Below are positions 1-11,500 of a DNA stretch of 64,000 nt, piece after piece. The DNA is from Delphinus delphis (lineage: Eukaryota; Chordata; Mammalia; Artiodactyla; Delphinidae). Location of the stretch: the NCBI RefSeq assembly GCF_949987515.2, contig NC_082684.1:154928044-154992043 (forward strand), given 5' to 3'. The notes beneath the pieces are model-generated. The model did no database searches. It had not been told where the DNA came from and saw nothing but the letters and a program-made list of their open reading frames with translations. Position numbers and translations under genes: made by a program. Each line of letters opens with the position of its first letter. Within the stretch, counting starts at the first letter, position 1.

Positions 1-1403
1 TGACGGGTGGCGATGTTAAGGCATGGGGCTTGGAGCTTAATTCACTGCGTCCCTGATTCCATCCGAGGCTGACTCTCCAGTTTGGGGATTAGACTTTCCG
101 CAAAGTTTCTTTGGAGATTCCAGAGCAAGCCTGCCCCTCTGCTCCTTAGCTCACCCATTCAAAGATGGGGAAGAGAAAGCAAAACACCTCTGCCAGCCTG
201 CTGGACTCGTCACCAGCAGCTCTGATGAAGGTACAGGTTTTCAACGGCAGCAGAGTCTAAGAAGAGGGTTGGGGATTAGGTGTCTGCTTTCCATTACGGC
301 AGATAGAAGAGCTGGCAGGATGTCCACTCTCATAGCCAGCTGGCTGGACCGAGGTGAAAGGAGAGGAGGAAAGAAAGAGGCATGTATCAATCCACTTTTT
401 CCATCTCCGAGGTCCTCGGAGGTACATAGCCGGCCCGTGTTTCCTCACTGTCACGACCTGGGAAACAGAAGATGGAGGGGCATATCTGAGTTACCCAAAG
501 ACACAGAGAAGCTTGTCCCCAAGGGCCCGTCCTAGACCGTGTGAGTGCTGGCGTATCTGTTCTCAGCCTTGACAGTAAAAGACAGAAAAGCCTACCCTGT
601 AAGTCTTAACACGTAAGGGAAATGCTGCTTTGGTTTACTTACTGCTGAGAAAACAATGTTTGATATCTAGAAAAAGATACCTCTGATGGAAGATGTCACC
701 TTGATTTCACATCTTAAACAATAAGTCCCATTCCTGTCCGAGGACGTCTTAGCACCGTGCTTTGCTCCCATCAGCCACTGAATTTAATGTCTGTGACATG
801 TGACAAAGAGAGAGTCCTGGCTTGACCCTTTGAGTCTCCATGGAGCCTCACGGAAGACAGACAGCCGGAGTTTAGTGAGAAAAGATGCTCACTGTGGGCT
901 GAAGTTTGCAAATCAATACAGTGTGTTGGCTTGCTCGGAACTTCCCCATTTTGTTAAGGATTACATTTCTACATGGTTTGCAGACTAGATGTTAATCAGT
1001 GGCTGTTGGCCAGAGAGGGCCAACCCCACCAGCAAATAAATACATTTAAGATGTTGAGAGTGATCGACCGAGGAATATGTACGCGGAGACCCGGAGAATA
1101 TGAAACCAGTTAAGAAGTCAAAGGTCATTTTGTTCAGGGCAAAATTCTTGTGCACGGTGCTGACAGTTTGCCCTCTGGGTGTTTTCGGAGCTTAAAGGAT
1201 CAAACTCGTCCACATGAAATATGGAATGTCTAATACAGAAGCCTCATGCACGCCTTCGGCCCAACCTTTTGGCCCTGTAATTAACATGGCTCCAGCTTCC
1301 TGGTGGATACCACCCTGCCTAGAGCTCTAGGTAGGCATGGCCTCGCTGAACTCATGGGCTGGTACCTCCAGAGGATGTTTAAGGTAGGCTTAGGTCATAC
1401 AAC
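1..1403. other. Unassigned sequence
   Basis: I recognise no gene or interspersed repeat here. Open frames are under 90 codons. A short frame from an ATG at about 165 runs to a donor-like aaggta at about 230, but it has no recognisable protein similarity or acceptor and is not called as an exon. Confidence 0.5.
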
Positions 1404-1412
1404 AACATGGCA

Positions 1413-1629
1413 GGGTTTCCCTGGTGGTGCAGTGGTTGAGAGTCCGCCTGCCGATGCAGGGGACACGGGTTCGTGCCCCGGTCCGGGAGGATCCTGCATG
1501 CCATGGAGCGGCTGCGCCCGTGAGCCATGGCCGCTGGGCCTGCGCGTCCGGAGCCTGTGCTCTGCAACGGGAGAGGCCACAGCAGTGAGAGGCCCGCGTG
1601 CCGCAAAAAAAACAAAAAACAAAAAACAA
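1413..1629 (+). mobile_element. CHR-type tRNA-derived SINE, ~200-bp type (type A)
   Basis: The body starts with the tRNA-like head: A-box-like tggtgcagtgg (1425-1435) and B-box-like ggttcgtgccc (1468-1478). A CpG-rich tRNA-unrelated part and an A/C-rich tail of aaaaaac units follow. A 9-bp target-site duplication, aacatggca, flanks it at 1404-1412 and 1630-1638. It is a non-autonomous retroposon, mobilised in trans by LINE machinery. The perfect duplication suggests a fairly recent insertion. Confidence 0.95.
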
Positions 1630-1676
1630 AACATGGCAAACTGCACCGTCTACAGCTTCCTTTAGGCTCTGTGCAG

Positions 1677-1766
1677 GAGGGGGAGGGGGAGGGGGAGGGG
1701 GAGGGGGAGGGGGAGGGGGAGGGGGAGGGGGAGGGAGAGGGGGAGGGGGAGGGGGAGGGGGAGGGA
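1677..1766 (+). repeat. (GGGGGA)n G-rich hexanucleotide tract
   Basis: About 90 bp of near-perfect gggggA repeats with one interruption (gagggagagg) near 1731-1740. Each unit supplies a run of at least four G, so the top strand could fold into stacked G-quadruplexes. Open frames across it encode only poly-Gly, Glu-Gly or (reverse) Pro/Ser-Pro low complexity. Confidence 0.95.
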
Positions 1767-1897
1767 TCTCTTTCTCCACGTCTGAGATCAGTTTCCAGCA
1801 ATCAAGGGGCTTCTTTGCAGAAGTCCCACCTAGGCTGGCCTGAGAATGTCACTGTCAAATGGACTTCTATGCTAAGAGAGGGATGAACAGTGAGTTT

Positions 1898-1935
1898 TTT
1901 ACTAAAAAGAAAAGAAAAGAAAAGAAAAAAAAAGT
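1898..1935 (+). repeat. (AAAAG)n A-rich tract
   Basis: Imperfect aaaag pentamers ending in an A run. No mobile-element body is recognisable beside it. Confidence 0.8.
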
Positions 1936-2225
1936 TTATTTTCCTGGAGGTTGGTAGGGTAGAGAAGGCATTTATTTTGAGAGATGTTGATTTTAAGAAT
2001 CATGAGTTATGTGGGGAGACGGATGATGAATAGGTGACTAATCCAAGGAGGTGAAGTTTGCTGTGGATTCGCCTCTATCACCTCTTGCTGACTTCCACCT
2101 ACTCTCTTTTGGCGTCTCTCACTGTGAAGCTAAGCCCCAGGTACCGTCCCTCATTCACCCTGGAAACCAGATGCAAGCAGAGCCTGGAACTCTGGGCCGT
2201 GTCAACTGATCTCCCTGACTCCACT
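1936..2225. other. Unassigned sequence
   Basis: No repeat or coding similarity recognised. Confidence 0.4.
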
Positions 2226-2600
2226 CTTTTATTTTTCTTTTTAAATTTTTTTCCAGCCTTTTTGAGGTGTAATTGACACAGAAAAATTGTACGTATGTAG
2301 GGTGTACAACGTCATGATTTAATATACATAGACATTGTGAGATGATTACCACAATCAAGTTGATTAACAAAGCCATCACTTTATATAGATGCCTTTTTGT
2401 GTGTGTGTGGTGTGACATTTAAGATCTGTTCTCTCAGCAGATTTCAAGTATACAATATAGTATTATTAACAATAGTCACTATGCTGCACATTAGATCCTC
2501 GGAACTTATTCGTCTTAAAACTGGAAGTTTGTAACCTTTGACCAGCATCTCCTCATCTCCCCCACCCCCAGCCCTTGGAAACCACTGTTCTGGCTCTATG
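2226..2600 (-). mobile_element. L1 3'-UTR fragment (L1MA/L1MB-like), antisense
   Basis: Read on the plus strand it matches the reverse complement of the common mammalian L1 3' region. Landmarks are ttgaggtgtaattgaca, the 'gatgattaccacaatcaag' block, 'ctggaagtttgtaacctttga' and the C-rich 'cccaccccca' block. It is truncated, with no coding potential. Confidence 0.85.
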
Positions 2601-2955
2601 CTAACTTCACCCTTTTGAGCTAAGGATGTTCATGAGCCCTAATGGCTTAAACTTACCCTTCTTTTCTGTGCTTTCCATGTCAAAGAAGCTTGTCCTGCCT
2701 TACAACTTAAACCAACACAAGAGTCCCATGGGAGTTCTAGGCCCCAGGGACCATAGGATATCTTTGGGCAAAGGGACTTTTTTGGTGTCTTTCAACACCT
2801 AGGGCAGTGCTATCTGTTGAACAGTCGTATCAGCTAATGCATAAAATGGCCACCAAATCTGGAAACGTAGCGATGATTTTAGCATGTAAGGAGATCACTG
2901 TCAATAAACCAATGATGTATTCCCCCATGTTTTTAGACTTGGGGGCCACCCTGAA
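2601..2955. other. Unassigned sequence
   Basis: No recognisable gene or repeat. A 63-codon frame (2807-2998) runs into the MIR and is not supported. Confidence 0.4.
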
Positions 2956-2956
2956 T

Positions 2957-3320
2957 ATTGAGCACTTACCAGGTGCTTTACGTATGCTTCTCATTTAATT
3001 ATCCCAACGGTCCTGGGCTGTAGGTATTACTCTTATTCTGGCTCTCCGTCTCTTTTTTTTTTTTCCGGTACGCGGGCCTCTCACTGCTGTGGCCCCTCCC
3101 GCTGCGGAGCACAGGCCCCGGACGCGCAGGCTCAGCGGCCATGGCTCACCGGCCCAGCCGCTCCGCGGCACGTGCGATCTTCCCGGACCGGGGCACGAAC
3201 CCGCGACCCCCTCATCGGCAGGCGGACTCTCAACCACTGCGCCACCAGGGAAGCCCGTAGGTATTACTCTTAATCATCCCTGGTTTACATAGGAGGACAA
3301 AACTTAAAGAAGCTAAATGA
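2957..3320 (+). mobile_element. MIR SINE, split by a younger SINE
   Basis: The left piece (2957-3035, 'tattgagcacttaccaggtg' then a 'tctcatttaat' core) and the right piece (3257-3320, 'ggtttacataggaggac') are the two halves of one MIR. It is interrupted by the antisense CHR SINE at 3036-3256. Similar MIR-like text (ggttaagttacttgcccaa) recurs at 3548-3625, separated by about 230 bp of unassigned sequence. Confidence 0.7.
3036..3256 (-). mobile_element. CHR-type SINE, type A, antisense
   Basis: The T-rich tail is on the left, followed by the reverse complement of the ~200-bp SINE, ending in the diagnostic ccaccagggaagccc. A perfect 16-bp target-site duplication, gtaggtattactctta, lies at 3020-3035 and 3257-3272. 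The target was an older MIR. Confidence 0.95.
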
Positions 3321-3788
3321 GTCATGAATGTAGGCTCCGGAGCTGTGTTGCAGCTGCGTTGCTGCATTTTCCCCTCTCGTCTGAGAGCTTCTCCTCATGA
3401 ACAGCAACCAGGAGCTGAAGAATGGATGCTGTGCTCCCGTGTTCTCAGGCTTTTGGATTTTGGGGGGAAGCATTTTCCATTGATTCTTTAGGCTGAGTGA
3501 TTCGTCTTGCAGTTTCTCCCTTAAAATGCAGCCTAACCTCTCTCCCAAGAGGTTAAGTTACTTGCCCAACATCTCATGGCAGGCAAAGGTCAAAACTGAG
3601 GTGAAAACTCACAGGCAGAGCTCAGGGCTGGTGTCCCGTGGGGAATGCGCTTAGCAGAGGCAGGTTATGTTTAAATTCGATTGCTTGCTGGTCACCGGCG
3701 GTCTTCGTGGGAGCCCAGCATAATCTCAGTGTGGAAGGTCTGGTTTTAGAATCCCTTTCTGAAAAGGAAAACTCACTGCAGTGTTCTT
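3321..3788. other. Unassigned sequence with a MIR-like patch
   Basis: A MIR-like patch lies at about 3548-3625 (acttgcccaa). The rest is not recognised. Confidence 0.4.
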
Positions 3789-4350
3789 AACAGCATATTT
3801 ACATAGCCAAGACATGGAAGGAACCTAAATGTCCATTGACAGATGAATGGATAAAAAAGATGAGGTATAGATAAATATATAATGGAATACTACTTAGCCA
3901 TTAAAAAGAAAATGAAATAAGGCCGTTTGCAGCAATGTGGATGGACCTAGAGATTATCATACTGTTAAGTCAGACAGAGAAAGACAAATATTGTATGATA
4001 TTACTTATATGTGGAATCTAAAAAAAATACAAGTGAACTTATTTACAAAATAGAAACAGACTCACAGACATAGAAAACAAGATTGTGGTTACCAAAAGGG
4101 AAAGGGGGGGTGGATAAATGAGGAATATGGGACTAACAGATGCACACTACTATATATAAAGTAGATAAACAGAAAGAATTCACTGTATAGCACAGGGAAC
4201 TATATTCAATATCTTGTAATAACCTATAATGGAAAAGAATCTGAAAAAGAATATATCTATGTCTATATCTATATCTATATCTGAATCACTTTGCTGTACA
4301 CCTGAAACTAACAGAATATTGTCAATCAACTATACTTCAACTTAAAAAAA
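3789..4350 (+). mobile_element. Cetartiodactyl-type L1 3' end, sense
   Basis: Contains the end of the ORF2 region and the 3' UTR. Landmarks are 'catagccaagacatggaa', 'gtggatggacctagagatta', 'gtatagcacagggaacta' and 'ctgaatcactttgctgtac', ending in an A-run. A (TATATC)n run at 4256-4288 sits in the 3' UTR. It is a 5'-truncated remnant with no open frame. Confidence 0.92.
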
Positions 4351-5049
4351 TCCCCTTCCAAGACTGAAAAAGAATGCAATTTTCCATTGCACGACACGTA
4401 AAGCGTGGTCATTGCCTTCCAAATTGCTGGCTTGCCCGCACACTGGATAGCGGGGTTTCGGGCCCCACTTGGAGACCTGCCTCCCTTAATTATGTCTTGG
4501 CTGGTAAAATGCAACCAAACTAAACACAAAACACTTAGTGCAATAAAAGAATCCATTTTTTACGATGGAGAAATTAACCAGTGTTGAGCAGTAGGGGTTA
4601 AGGAAACTGTCATAAAATATAATTATAATAACAATAATATGAAGAGTGGTACACGGTACATGGCCTCCTGCCTTTCATCCCAGATCTGATACTGACTGGC
4701 TAATGCTAATTAATACGACTTGCCCAGTCAGAACTATGTGTGGGTCTAGAGAGGAAGCAGGGATTTGTTTGTTCGTTTGCTTTTATAAATTGTGCCTCTT
4801 GGCTTGGCCGAAACGAAGGTGGAGATGCAACACTGGAGCTTTTGTCCGAGGACTTGAGCGCCTTCTAAAGTCCTGTATTGAAGCTTCTAGGACTGGGATT
4901 CCAGACTCCCTGACATTGTCAGGTCTTCTGTCCCGGAATTCCTGTGACATTTGGGTCCAGTCTTGCCTTCTTTTGAGGAAGAGGGTGGGCTTGACATGGT
5001 TCCCTCCCCATTTGGGCTTTGAACAGAATTACTACCAGCACGGAATTTC
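4351..5049. other. Unassigned sequence
   Basis: No gene or repeat recognised. A 162-codon frame (4646-5134, +) runs into the next SINE. Its last part encodes antisense SINE and its first part matches nothing I know, so I treat it as chance. Confidence 0.45.
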
Positions 5050-5173
5050 ATTTTATTTTATTTTTGGCCGCACAGCGTGGCTTGTGGGATCTCAGTTCCC
5101 TGACCAGGGATTGAACCCGAGCCTTTGGGATTGAAAGTGTGGCGTCCTAACCACTGGACCACCGGGGAACTCC
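5050..5173 (-). mobile_element. Short CHR-type SINE (~125 bp, type C), antisense
   Basis: A T/A-rich tail, then 'ggccgcacagcgtgg', 'ccctgaccagggattgaac' and terminal 'ggaccaccggggaactcc': the reverse complement of a tRNA-Glu-related SINE. It lacks the second CpG-rich module of the ~200-bp type. Confidence 0.9.
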
Positions 5174-5606
5174 TTAGGGCAGAATTTTAGAAGCCTGGTT
5201 TCAACCTAGGGTACTGTGTACTTCACCTCTGGGTGTATTTGGTTTCTATCCCCAGGTTTGCTGGGCTTGGCCGAGAAGCAGGTTTGGTTAGTGATTGAAA
5301 TGGGCTCCCGAGGACCCAGATCACTGATGCTGTTGCTTTGGAAGAAGGAATGAAGGGGACGGGGAAGACCCAGCGTGTGCGGCAAACTCTCCAAAGGTGG
5401 TGTGTCAGTTGTGCATTTCTTTATTCCCCATGAGTTTGGGGTGGAATCGTGGCAACCGGAGGGACACACTCTCCCAAGCCACCCATCGGATGGAAGATTT
5501 GGGAAGAGATGAGGATAGGAGGGTCCAGGCAGACTCCTGGACCTGCGAACTGGGCTGCCAAGATCAGGGTCAGCCCTGAAACAGGCAGCCATCTGTCTGT
5601 TCACCT
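5174..5606. other. Unassigned sequence
   Basis: No recognisable gene or repeat. Confidence 0.4.
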
Positions 5607-5609
5607 TCC

Positions 5610-5815
5610 AGCTGTAGCAGAGTGGTAAAGAGCACAGATTTTGGAGCCAGGTAGCCCGGATGCAAACTCTGGCTCTCTAGGCGTCAGTAGCTTCATCTGT
5701 AGTAAGGGGATATACTATGCATTTAGTCATTATGGGGATTAAATGAAACACTATATACCTTAGCACTATGTTGGACACCAATTCAGCCTATAACGGTGAA
5801 GAGTTATCATTATCC
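5610..5815 (+). mobile_element. MIR SINE
   Basis: Nearly full-length MIR: 'gtagcagagtggtaaagagc' head, 'gactctggagcc'-like core (ttttggagccagg), 'cttcatctgta' and 'ggattaaatgaaacac' near the 3' part. An old pan-mammalian tRNA-derived SINE. Confidence 0.85.
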
Positions 5816-6769
5816 CTTCAACGACTGAAGTCTTTCCAGAGTTTAGTTACCAAAAGATTGCCTGGCAAGGATTAGTTAACGGCAGGGTCACAGGAGAGGT
5901 ATCCGGGATGGGAAAGGATCACTTGGACAGGGTGAGTTGAGATGGCTACAAAGATATATTCACCTCCTTCTCTCTCTGCCATTTGCAATTGTGTGCGAGG
6001 CCCTCCAATGGGCTGTGGACTTGAAACTGCTGCTCCAGCACATTCATGGGCAAAGGTGGGAGCAGGGTGGATGCTAAGAGATGCTAAGTGAGCCAAAACC
6101 CAGTGCCTTAGAAAACAATGCCAAATAATGTATTCAGGACAAACATCTCAGATTGGGAGAATTTCTACAGGCAGCATGGAGGATGGCATCACAGAGGATG
6201 GGTGGATGTGATGCTAAAAGGAAGGCTTAAGGCACCAGAATTGGGACAGAGCCACTGGGGAAGACTGGTTTAGTGCATTTCTGTCTCTAGGCATGTTTAA
6301 AACCGCAAGAGTAATATAAAAACCTCAACTGAAGACTGGTCTTGCGTCCCAGGGAGGTCAACCATCATACATTTTAGGGGTGGTGAAGGCAACCCGTTGC
6401 CATCTGTGATATCCAAGATAAGGCTGGGTATTAGGATTCATTCTTGCTATTACTCTGAAAACCAGAGCACCCCCGAAACCAGACGGTTCCATGTTGTGTT
6501 GAATGGGTGCTCCACGCCAGCATGCCATGAATGATATCCAGCAAGGGATGGTGGAACAGATAGAAGCATTCAAACAGATCCAAACTAGATAAGAGTCAGA
6601 ATGACTGGCCTTCCAAGAGGCGGCTACTGGCCTTTTACAAAGGCGGTTATTGAACAATGACAGAATCTGCTCTCCCAAGGCAATGATAGGAATAGGGAGG
6701 CTGCCCCTTGCCAGGGATTGGCCAACAGAGTCAATTTTCTAAATGTCTGTCTGAAACTCCTTTTTGAAA
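5816..6769. other. Unassigned sequence
   Basis: No recognised repeat. A 106-codon reverse frame (6358-6678) matches no family I know and is not called. Confidence 0.45.
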
Positions 6770-6845
6770 TTTTTTATTTATTCTATTTATTTATTTTTTT
6801 ACTTTTTAATTTTAAAAAATATCTTATTGGAGTATAGCTTGCCTG
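6770..6845 (-). mobile_element. L1 3'-terminal fragment, antisense
   Basis: A T/A-rich tail followed by 'cttattggagtatagctt', the reverse complement of the last bases of the cetartiodactyl L1 3' UTR. Confidence 0.6.
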
Positions 6846-7779
6846 AAACTCTTTTACAAAAGTCCCTAGAATTCTAAGGATTGGCATAGCGGTGGGAAGT
6901 ACAGTTTAGGTTTTCGTTTGTAGTTTTCTCTGTCAGTGTTGTGAAAAAGGCGAGAACTAATATCATTCATATGAAGAGAGGAGAATACCCACCAAGGATT
7001 GGATCTGAGCTCTCAACTTCTCTCTTCTTCCTCTTGGAACCATATGGTTCATGACTGAAGGTGATGAAAAATGTCCAGAATGACAGAGCTTCTCAGTCTC
7101 TGTCATAACTTTCACTTGTTACATGAGACCGGACAAGGGGCTTACTTTCCTTGTGCTACAGTTTCCTCATTTCAAGACCACGGAATATTATGGAAATTAC
7201 AGCTTGTGGGTCCTTTGGTGAAGGGTGTATCAATAGGAAAGTGTTGGCAACTCCATCATGGCCTATTTTGTTTCCCCCAAGTGTTGTTAGTTTAGCCAAG
7301 GGTGAGGCCAAGTTGTTGGGCAATACTGAAAAATGTTGGACTACAGTGTGCTATTTAACCCGATGTATAAAATACCCTTGGCACCTGGAGTACGACTGGC
7401 AGCGTGGACACCAGCCTGGACATCAGCCTCACACGTGTTCAGGGAGATCCTCAGAAAAATAAACACTTAATAAAACTCAACATGATCAAGACGTTGGCTT
7501 CCAATAATAGGATCAGATTCATATAAGTCGTTTCAAATAAGTCGTTATTTATTGAGGATGGTCCCAAATGTAGGTGTTTGTGTCTGACAGTGTGTGTGTC
7601 TACATGTTTGTCCGTGGATGGGCAGGTGTTTGCATGTTTGTGTGTTTCTCTTGACGTTCCCAATCCAAATATAAATCAGTTTAGGTTTATTCATGATCTT
7701 GAAATGCCCATGTCTTTTTCCTCTTCCATCAGAGAAGATAGCAGAAGCACAATATTTGGGTAGGAAAGAGAATGTTTTT
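6846..7779. other. Unassigned sequence
   Basis: No recognised repeat or gene. There is a short g/t-rich stretch around 7575-7650. Confidence 0.4.
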
Positions 7780-7795
7780 CAGGGTTGCCTTCTCT

Positions 7796-7931
7796 CTCTC
7801 TCTCTCTCTTTTTTTTTTTTTTTGCTGCATGGTGCATCATGTGGGATTTTAGTTCCCCGACCAGGGATCGAACCTGTGCCCCGCTGCAGTGCAAGCGTGG
7901 ATTCTTAACTACTGGACCGCCAGGGAAGTCC
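7796..7931 (-). mobile_element. Short CHR-type SINE (type C), antisense
   Basis: A (CT)n/T tract forms the tail. The body carries 'ccgaccagggatcgaacc' and ends 'gaccgccagggaagtcc'. A perfect 16-bp target-site duplication, cagggttgccttctct, lies at 7780-7795 and 7932-7947. Confidence 0.95.
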
Positions 7932-7947
7932 CAGGGTTGCCTTCTCT

Positions 7948-8794
7948 TTAATGTAGGGCTAAATTTTCTGGAGGAAAAGGCTGGTGATGTTCACTCTGAT
8001 TCTCTGACGTTTGGATGGGGGACCGACCTGGCAAGAACTCTAAGACCCTGCTCTTCCTCGGGGAGACAGCCACCGGTAGGCAGGCTCTGCTCTGGGTGTA
8101 GCTGCTGGCCTCGAGCTCCAATGATGCTTCCCGCGGACTCTTATGGACTCCTTTAAGGGTTAACCAGTGATCTGAACTCTTATCTAAAGCAGTTTCCTAA
8201 AGCATTTGGGTAAGGACTGCAGTCAGCCGTCACGTAGACTCAGGTCTCTAACTCTCCCCAATCTGGAAGCATCTTAGAGCCCTAGAGGGGACAAGGAGTC
8301 ACCTTTCTCCTTTGCACGATTAGAAGATGTGTTTTCATTTTGGCAAGGCAAACTTGTCTGATTACATATTATAGCTGGGCATGCACAGTAATTCAATTAC
8401 ATCCTAAAGAAAAAAAAATTTCAGTAAAGGTATGAAGTACCCGCTGTGTGGTAAACATTGGGCTCTGCCTTTCATGGTGATCTGATGGTTTGAAAGATGC
8501 ATAAAACTTCAAAACCGAAAAAGAAATGATTCAGACACATTAAGACAAACAGGTTTGACTGCTTCTCCTGCCTCTGGTGTCAGATTGACTCGTGGCTGGA
8601 GCTGATTAATAGCAGTGGCAAGTCCCATATGAGTGGCTCTTCATAAAGAGAATTAGTGGCTGCACAAACTCAGGTATTCTGAAAAAGAGGCACCGAGGCT
8701 AAGTTCCAGGTCACTCCCCAGGCTCCCAGAGCTTAAGGAGAGCTCACAGGGGCAGAATAACTGACTCATGCATTTTTTTCGATTGTAGAAAATG
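7948..8794. other. Unassigned sequence
   Basis: No recognisable gene or repeat. Confidence 0.4.
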
Positions 8795-8905
8795 TATTTT
8801 CTCCTCAGTAAAATGGGCGTTTCTATGAAGATGATAACACAGGTAGAACATTTAGCCTAGCGCATAGCTATTCAGCAGATGGTGACTGTTCTTAGTATTA
8901 TTAGA
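8795..8905 (+). mobile_element. MIR 3' fragment
   Basis: 'cctcagtaaaatgggcg' followed by 'agcctagcgcatagct' and a 'gtattatta' end is the 3' half of MIR. Confidence 0.7.
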
Positions 8906-8949
8906 AAGGCTCAGTCATCCATATGTTTAATACCTTTGAAAATGATGTT

Positions 8950-9590
8950 AAAGATAACATGTGTCAGTGAGGAGGTGGAGAAATTAGAAACTTTGTACAT
9001 CAAAAAATTAAAAATAGAACAGCCATCTGATCTACTCCACTTCTGGGTATTTATCCAAAAGAACTAAAACCAAGATCTTAAAGAGATATTGCCTCTACTA
9101 TGCATGTCCATCACAGCACTACCCACAATGGCTGAGATGGGGAACAACCTGCATGTCCATCAACAGACGAATGGATAAAGAAAACGTGCTCTATACTTAC
9201 AGCGGAATACTATTCAGCCTTTAAAAACAAGAAGATTCTGCAATCCGTGAAACAGGGATGAACCTGGAGGACATTATGCTAAGTGAACTAAACCATCACA
9301 GAAGGACAAATACTGCCTGATTCTACTTATATAGAGGATCTACAGTAGTCAAATTCATAGAATCAAAAAGTAGAATGGTGGTTGCCAGGGCCAGGGAAGG
9401 GGAGAAGAGGAGTTACTAATCAATGGGAATAAAGTTTCGGTTAATAGAGATGAATAAGCTCTAGAGATTGTACCTAGATTGTACATTGTACCTGAATCCA
9501 TGATAATAGGCCGTACACTTAAAAATGTGTCGAGGGTAGATCTCATGTTAAGTGTTCTTACCGCAATAAGATAAAAATGAAAAAAAATCA
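8950..9590 (+). mobile_element. L1 (L1M-type) ORF2 end and 3' UTR, sense
   Basis: Landmarks are 'ggtggagaaattagaaac', 'ccacttctgggtatttatcc', 'ccatcaacagacgaatggat', 'gaatactattcagcc' and 'gaatggtggttgccagg', with a degenerate A-rich end. All frames are broken by stops. Confidence 0.88.
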
Positions 9591-9724
9591 GCGAGGATAG
9601 AGAAGACAATTAACAAAAAGAAAAAGAAAAGGATGCTGATGCTGCTATGTAGCTGTCTGTCAAAACAAAGATGTCCGTGACCAAGACGTTTGGGTCAAGA
9701 ACTCTATAGATTCAATGAATGATC
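9591..9724. other. Short unassigned link
   Basis: A/G-rich join between the L1 and L2 remnants. Nothing else is seen. Confidence 0.4.
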
Positions 9725-11500
9725 AGAACATTTTCCAGCTGTAGAATTGACAAATGCTTCCTGAGAGTTGGCACAAGGCAAGACAATACCAGGCCCAAGG
9801 AGGGATGTTAAGAACTAATAACCATGGGCATTACCCTTCAGAAGCTTAGCATCTAGGAGGGAGCATGAATCATGTCATGAAAAACCACACCTTTAAGTCT
9901 GATTAGGAAGGTGCAGATGAAAAGGAAAATGACAAGGAGTGGACCAAGGGAGGCTGTGGAGAGTGAGTACCATTTGATGTGAGTTTGAGGGGTAGTAGGA
10001 TTTTACTAGGCAGCTTGGTATGGAGGGCAGAGGCACTGCATGCAGAGGAAAGCGTGTGAGCTACATGTGGAGGCAGGGAAGGAGGAGGCTCTTACTTGGA
10101 GTTGCCCAGGTTTCTAAGACTACAGAGGACACATAAAAGTTAAAAAGAGACGTCGGGGCCAGATTGAGTGGCAGGTCAGAGAGCTGGGAGTTTCTTCACT
10201 CCTCAATATGGAGGTGTGAAAGGTCTTTCAGCAGAGGAGTGGTCCAGTCACAGCTGTATGTGTGATAATGGGAATAGGATGGGTTGGGGGCAGAAAGATG
10301 GAAGAAGAGACACCAGCCAAGAGGCCATGGCAGGCACCCAAGTAGAAGGTAATAAATGGCATCTAATTCAGGGTAACAGCTTGAGGAGGTGGGGACAGAT
10401 GGGAGAGATCTCCTGAAGGAAAACTCAGTAGAATCTGGAAACTGGTTAGATGACATGGGTCGAGGTAGAGTGGGCGTCTACACTGGGTGACAGTGAAAAT
10501 GACTACCATTCTCATTTGCTCGGCCTTCCAAAACACCCCAGGTCCCTCCTAGAAGTGTACGTCCAGTCTCAGGGTGGCAGTGAATCCAGATGGGATGATA
10601 AACCAAGCCTCAGACATATTGAGTTGTTGGTGGGGTATCTTGATCAAATTGTCCAACAGGTGGGGAGATATATGAACGTGGAGTTTGGAAGAGATGAACT
10701 TTTGGGGGTGATCTAGGTAAAGTTATGCTTGAGGCCATGGTAAGCCTATGAGGTCACAAAGAGAGAGCTTGAGGTTTGAGATAGATTATGGATTCATGAA
10801 TGGGAACATAACTTTGAAGATCACCCCATGTAAGAGATAGAAGGCAGGGGAGTTCCCTGGCCGTCCAGTGGTTAGGACTCTGTGCTTCCACTGTAGGGGA
10901 CACAGGTTCGATCCCTGGTTGGGGAATTAAGATCCTGCATGCCACACAGTGCAGCCAAAAAAGAAAAATTAAAAGAAAAAAAAAAGAGGTGGAAGACAGG
11001 AAGCACAGGAGCTGGCAAGGCTAATGCAGAAGACTGTCTGAGAGACAAGGATGGAGCCAGGGAAGGGCTACCTCCTGGAAGTCGGGAGAGGAGCCACTTC
11101 GAGAAGTAAAGTCAAGTGTTGCAGAAATCAAGGGTTCAAGGTGGAGAGAAGACCACTAGCTTTTGGAGTTTGGCCACTATTTTGACCTGGAAAAAGAGTT
11201 CCGGGTAGACGGCCACAGTGGCTGCAGGATTGTTAGGAGTAAAAGGAGGAGTTGGTGGTGAGGGAGAAGAGGCTCAAGACACGCAGACCCTGCCCTGGGG
11301 AATCCCTGCCAGAGGAAAGGTGGGGGGATTCAGTTCAAGGGCTGGGAGGGCCACCATGGAATCAGGTGGGTGAGCAGAAGGGAAGGAGTAGCTGGAAACA
11401 AGGCAAGATGCAAGGTGCAAGACAGATGGGGCCGAGTGGAGAGAACCCCACAGAGAGGGGTCGGGAGCAAAGGCCTTGGAAAAAGGAAGTAGCATCAGTC
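9725..11500 (-). mobile_element. L2 LINE remnant, antisense, with reverse-transcriptase region
   Basis: Read in reverse it is colinear with L2. It runs from the 3'-end text (rc of 9750-9860) through the region before it and into the RT domain. The position equivalent to the catalytic YADD box is about 10695-10720 and the FDTVDH-type motif about 11115-11140. Allowing for the inserted SINE, the spacing is about 270 nt, the usual ~90 codons. Motifs are decayed and frames broken. The right boundary is uncertain. Confidence 0.7.
10849..10985 (+). mobile_element. Short CHR-type SINE (type C) inside the L2
   Basis: 'ggagttccctggccgtcc', 'ttaggactctgtgcttcc' and 'ggttcgatccctggtt', with an A-rich tail to 10985. 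The flanks (agaaggcagg / ggaagacagg) may be a diverged target duplication. It splits the L2 RT region. Confidence 0.93.

Noticed and set aside
1425..1478. tRNA-like A and B boxes (also in every other CHR SINE)
   Set aside because: These are the tRNA-derived heads of SINEs. No cloverleaf-complete tRNA gene or terminator context is present.
1379..1886. Frames encoding poly-Gly, Glu-Gly, Pro and Ser-Pro repeats
   Set aside because: Produced by the (GGGGGA)n tract in its different frames and strands.
4646..5134. 162-codon plus frame
   Set aside because: The 3' third is antisense SINE and the rest matches nothing. The length fits chance for 64 kb.
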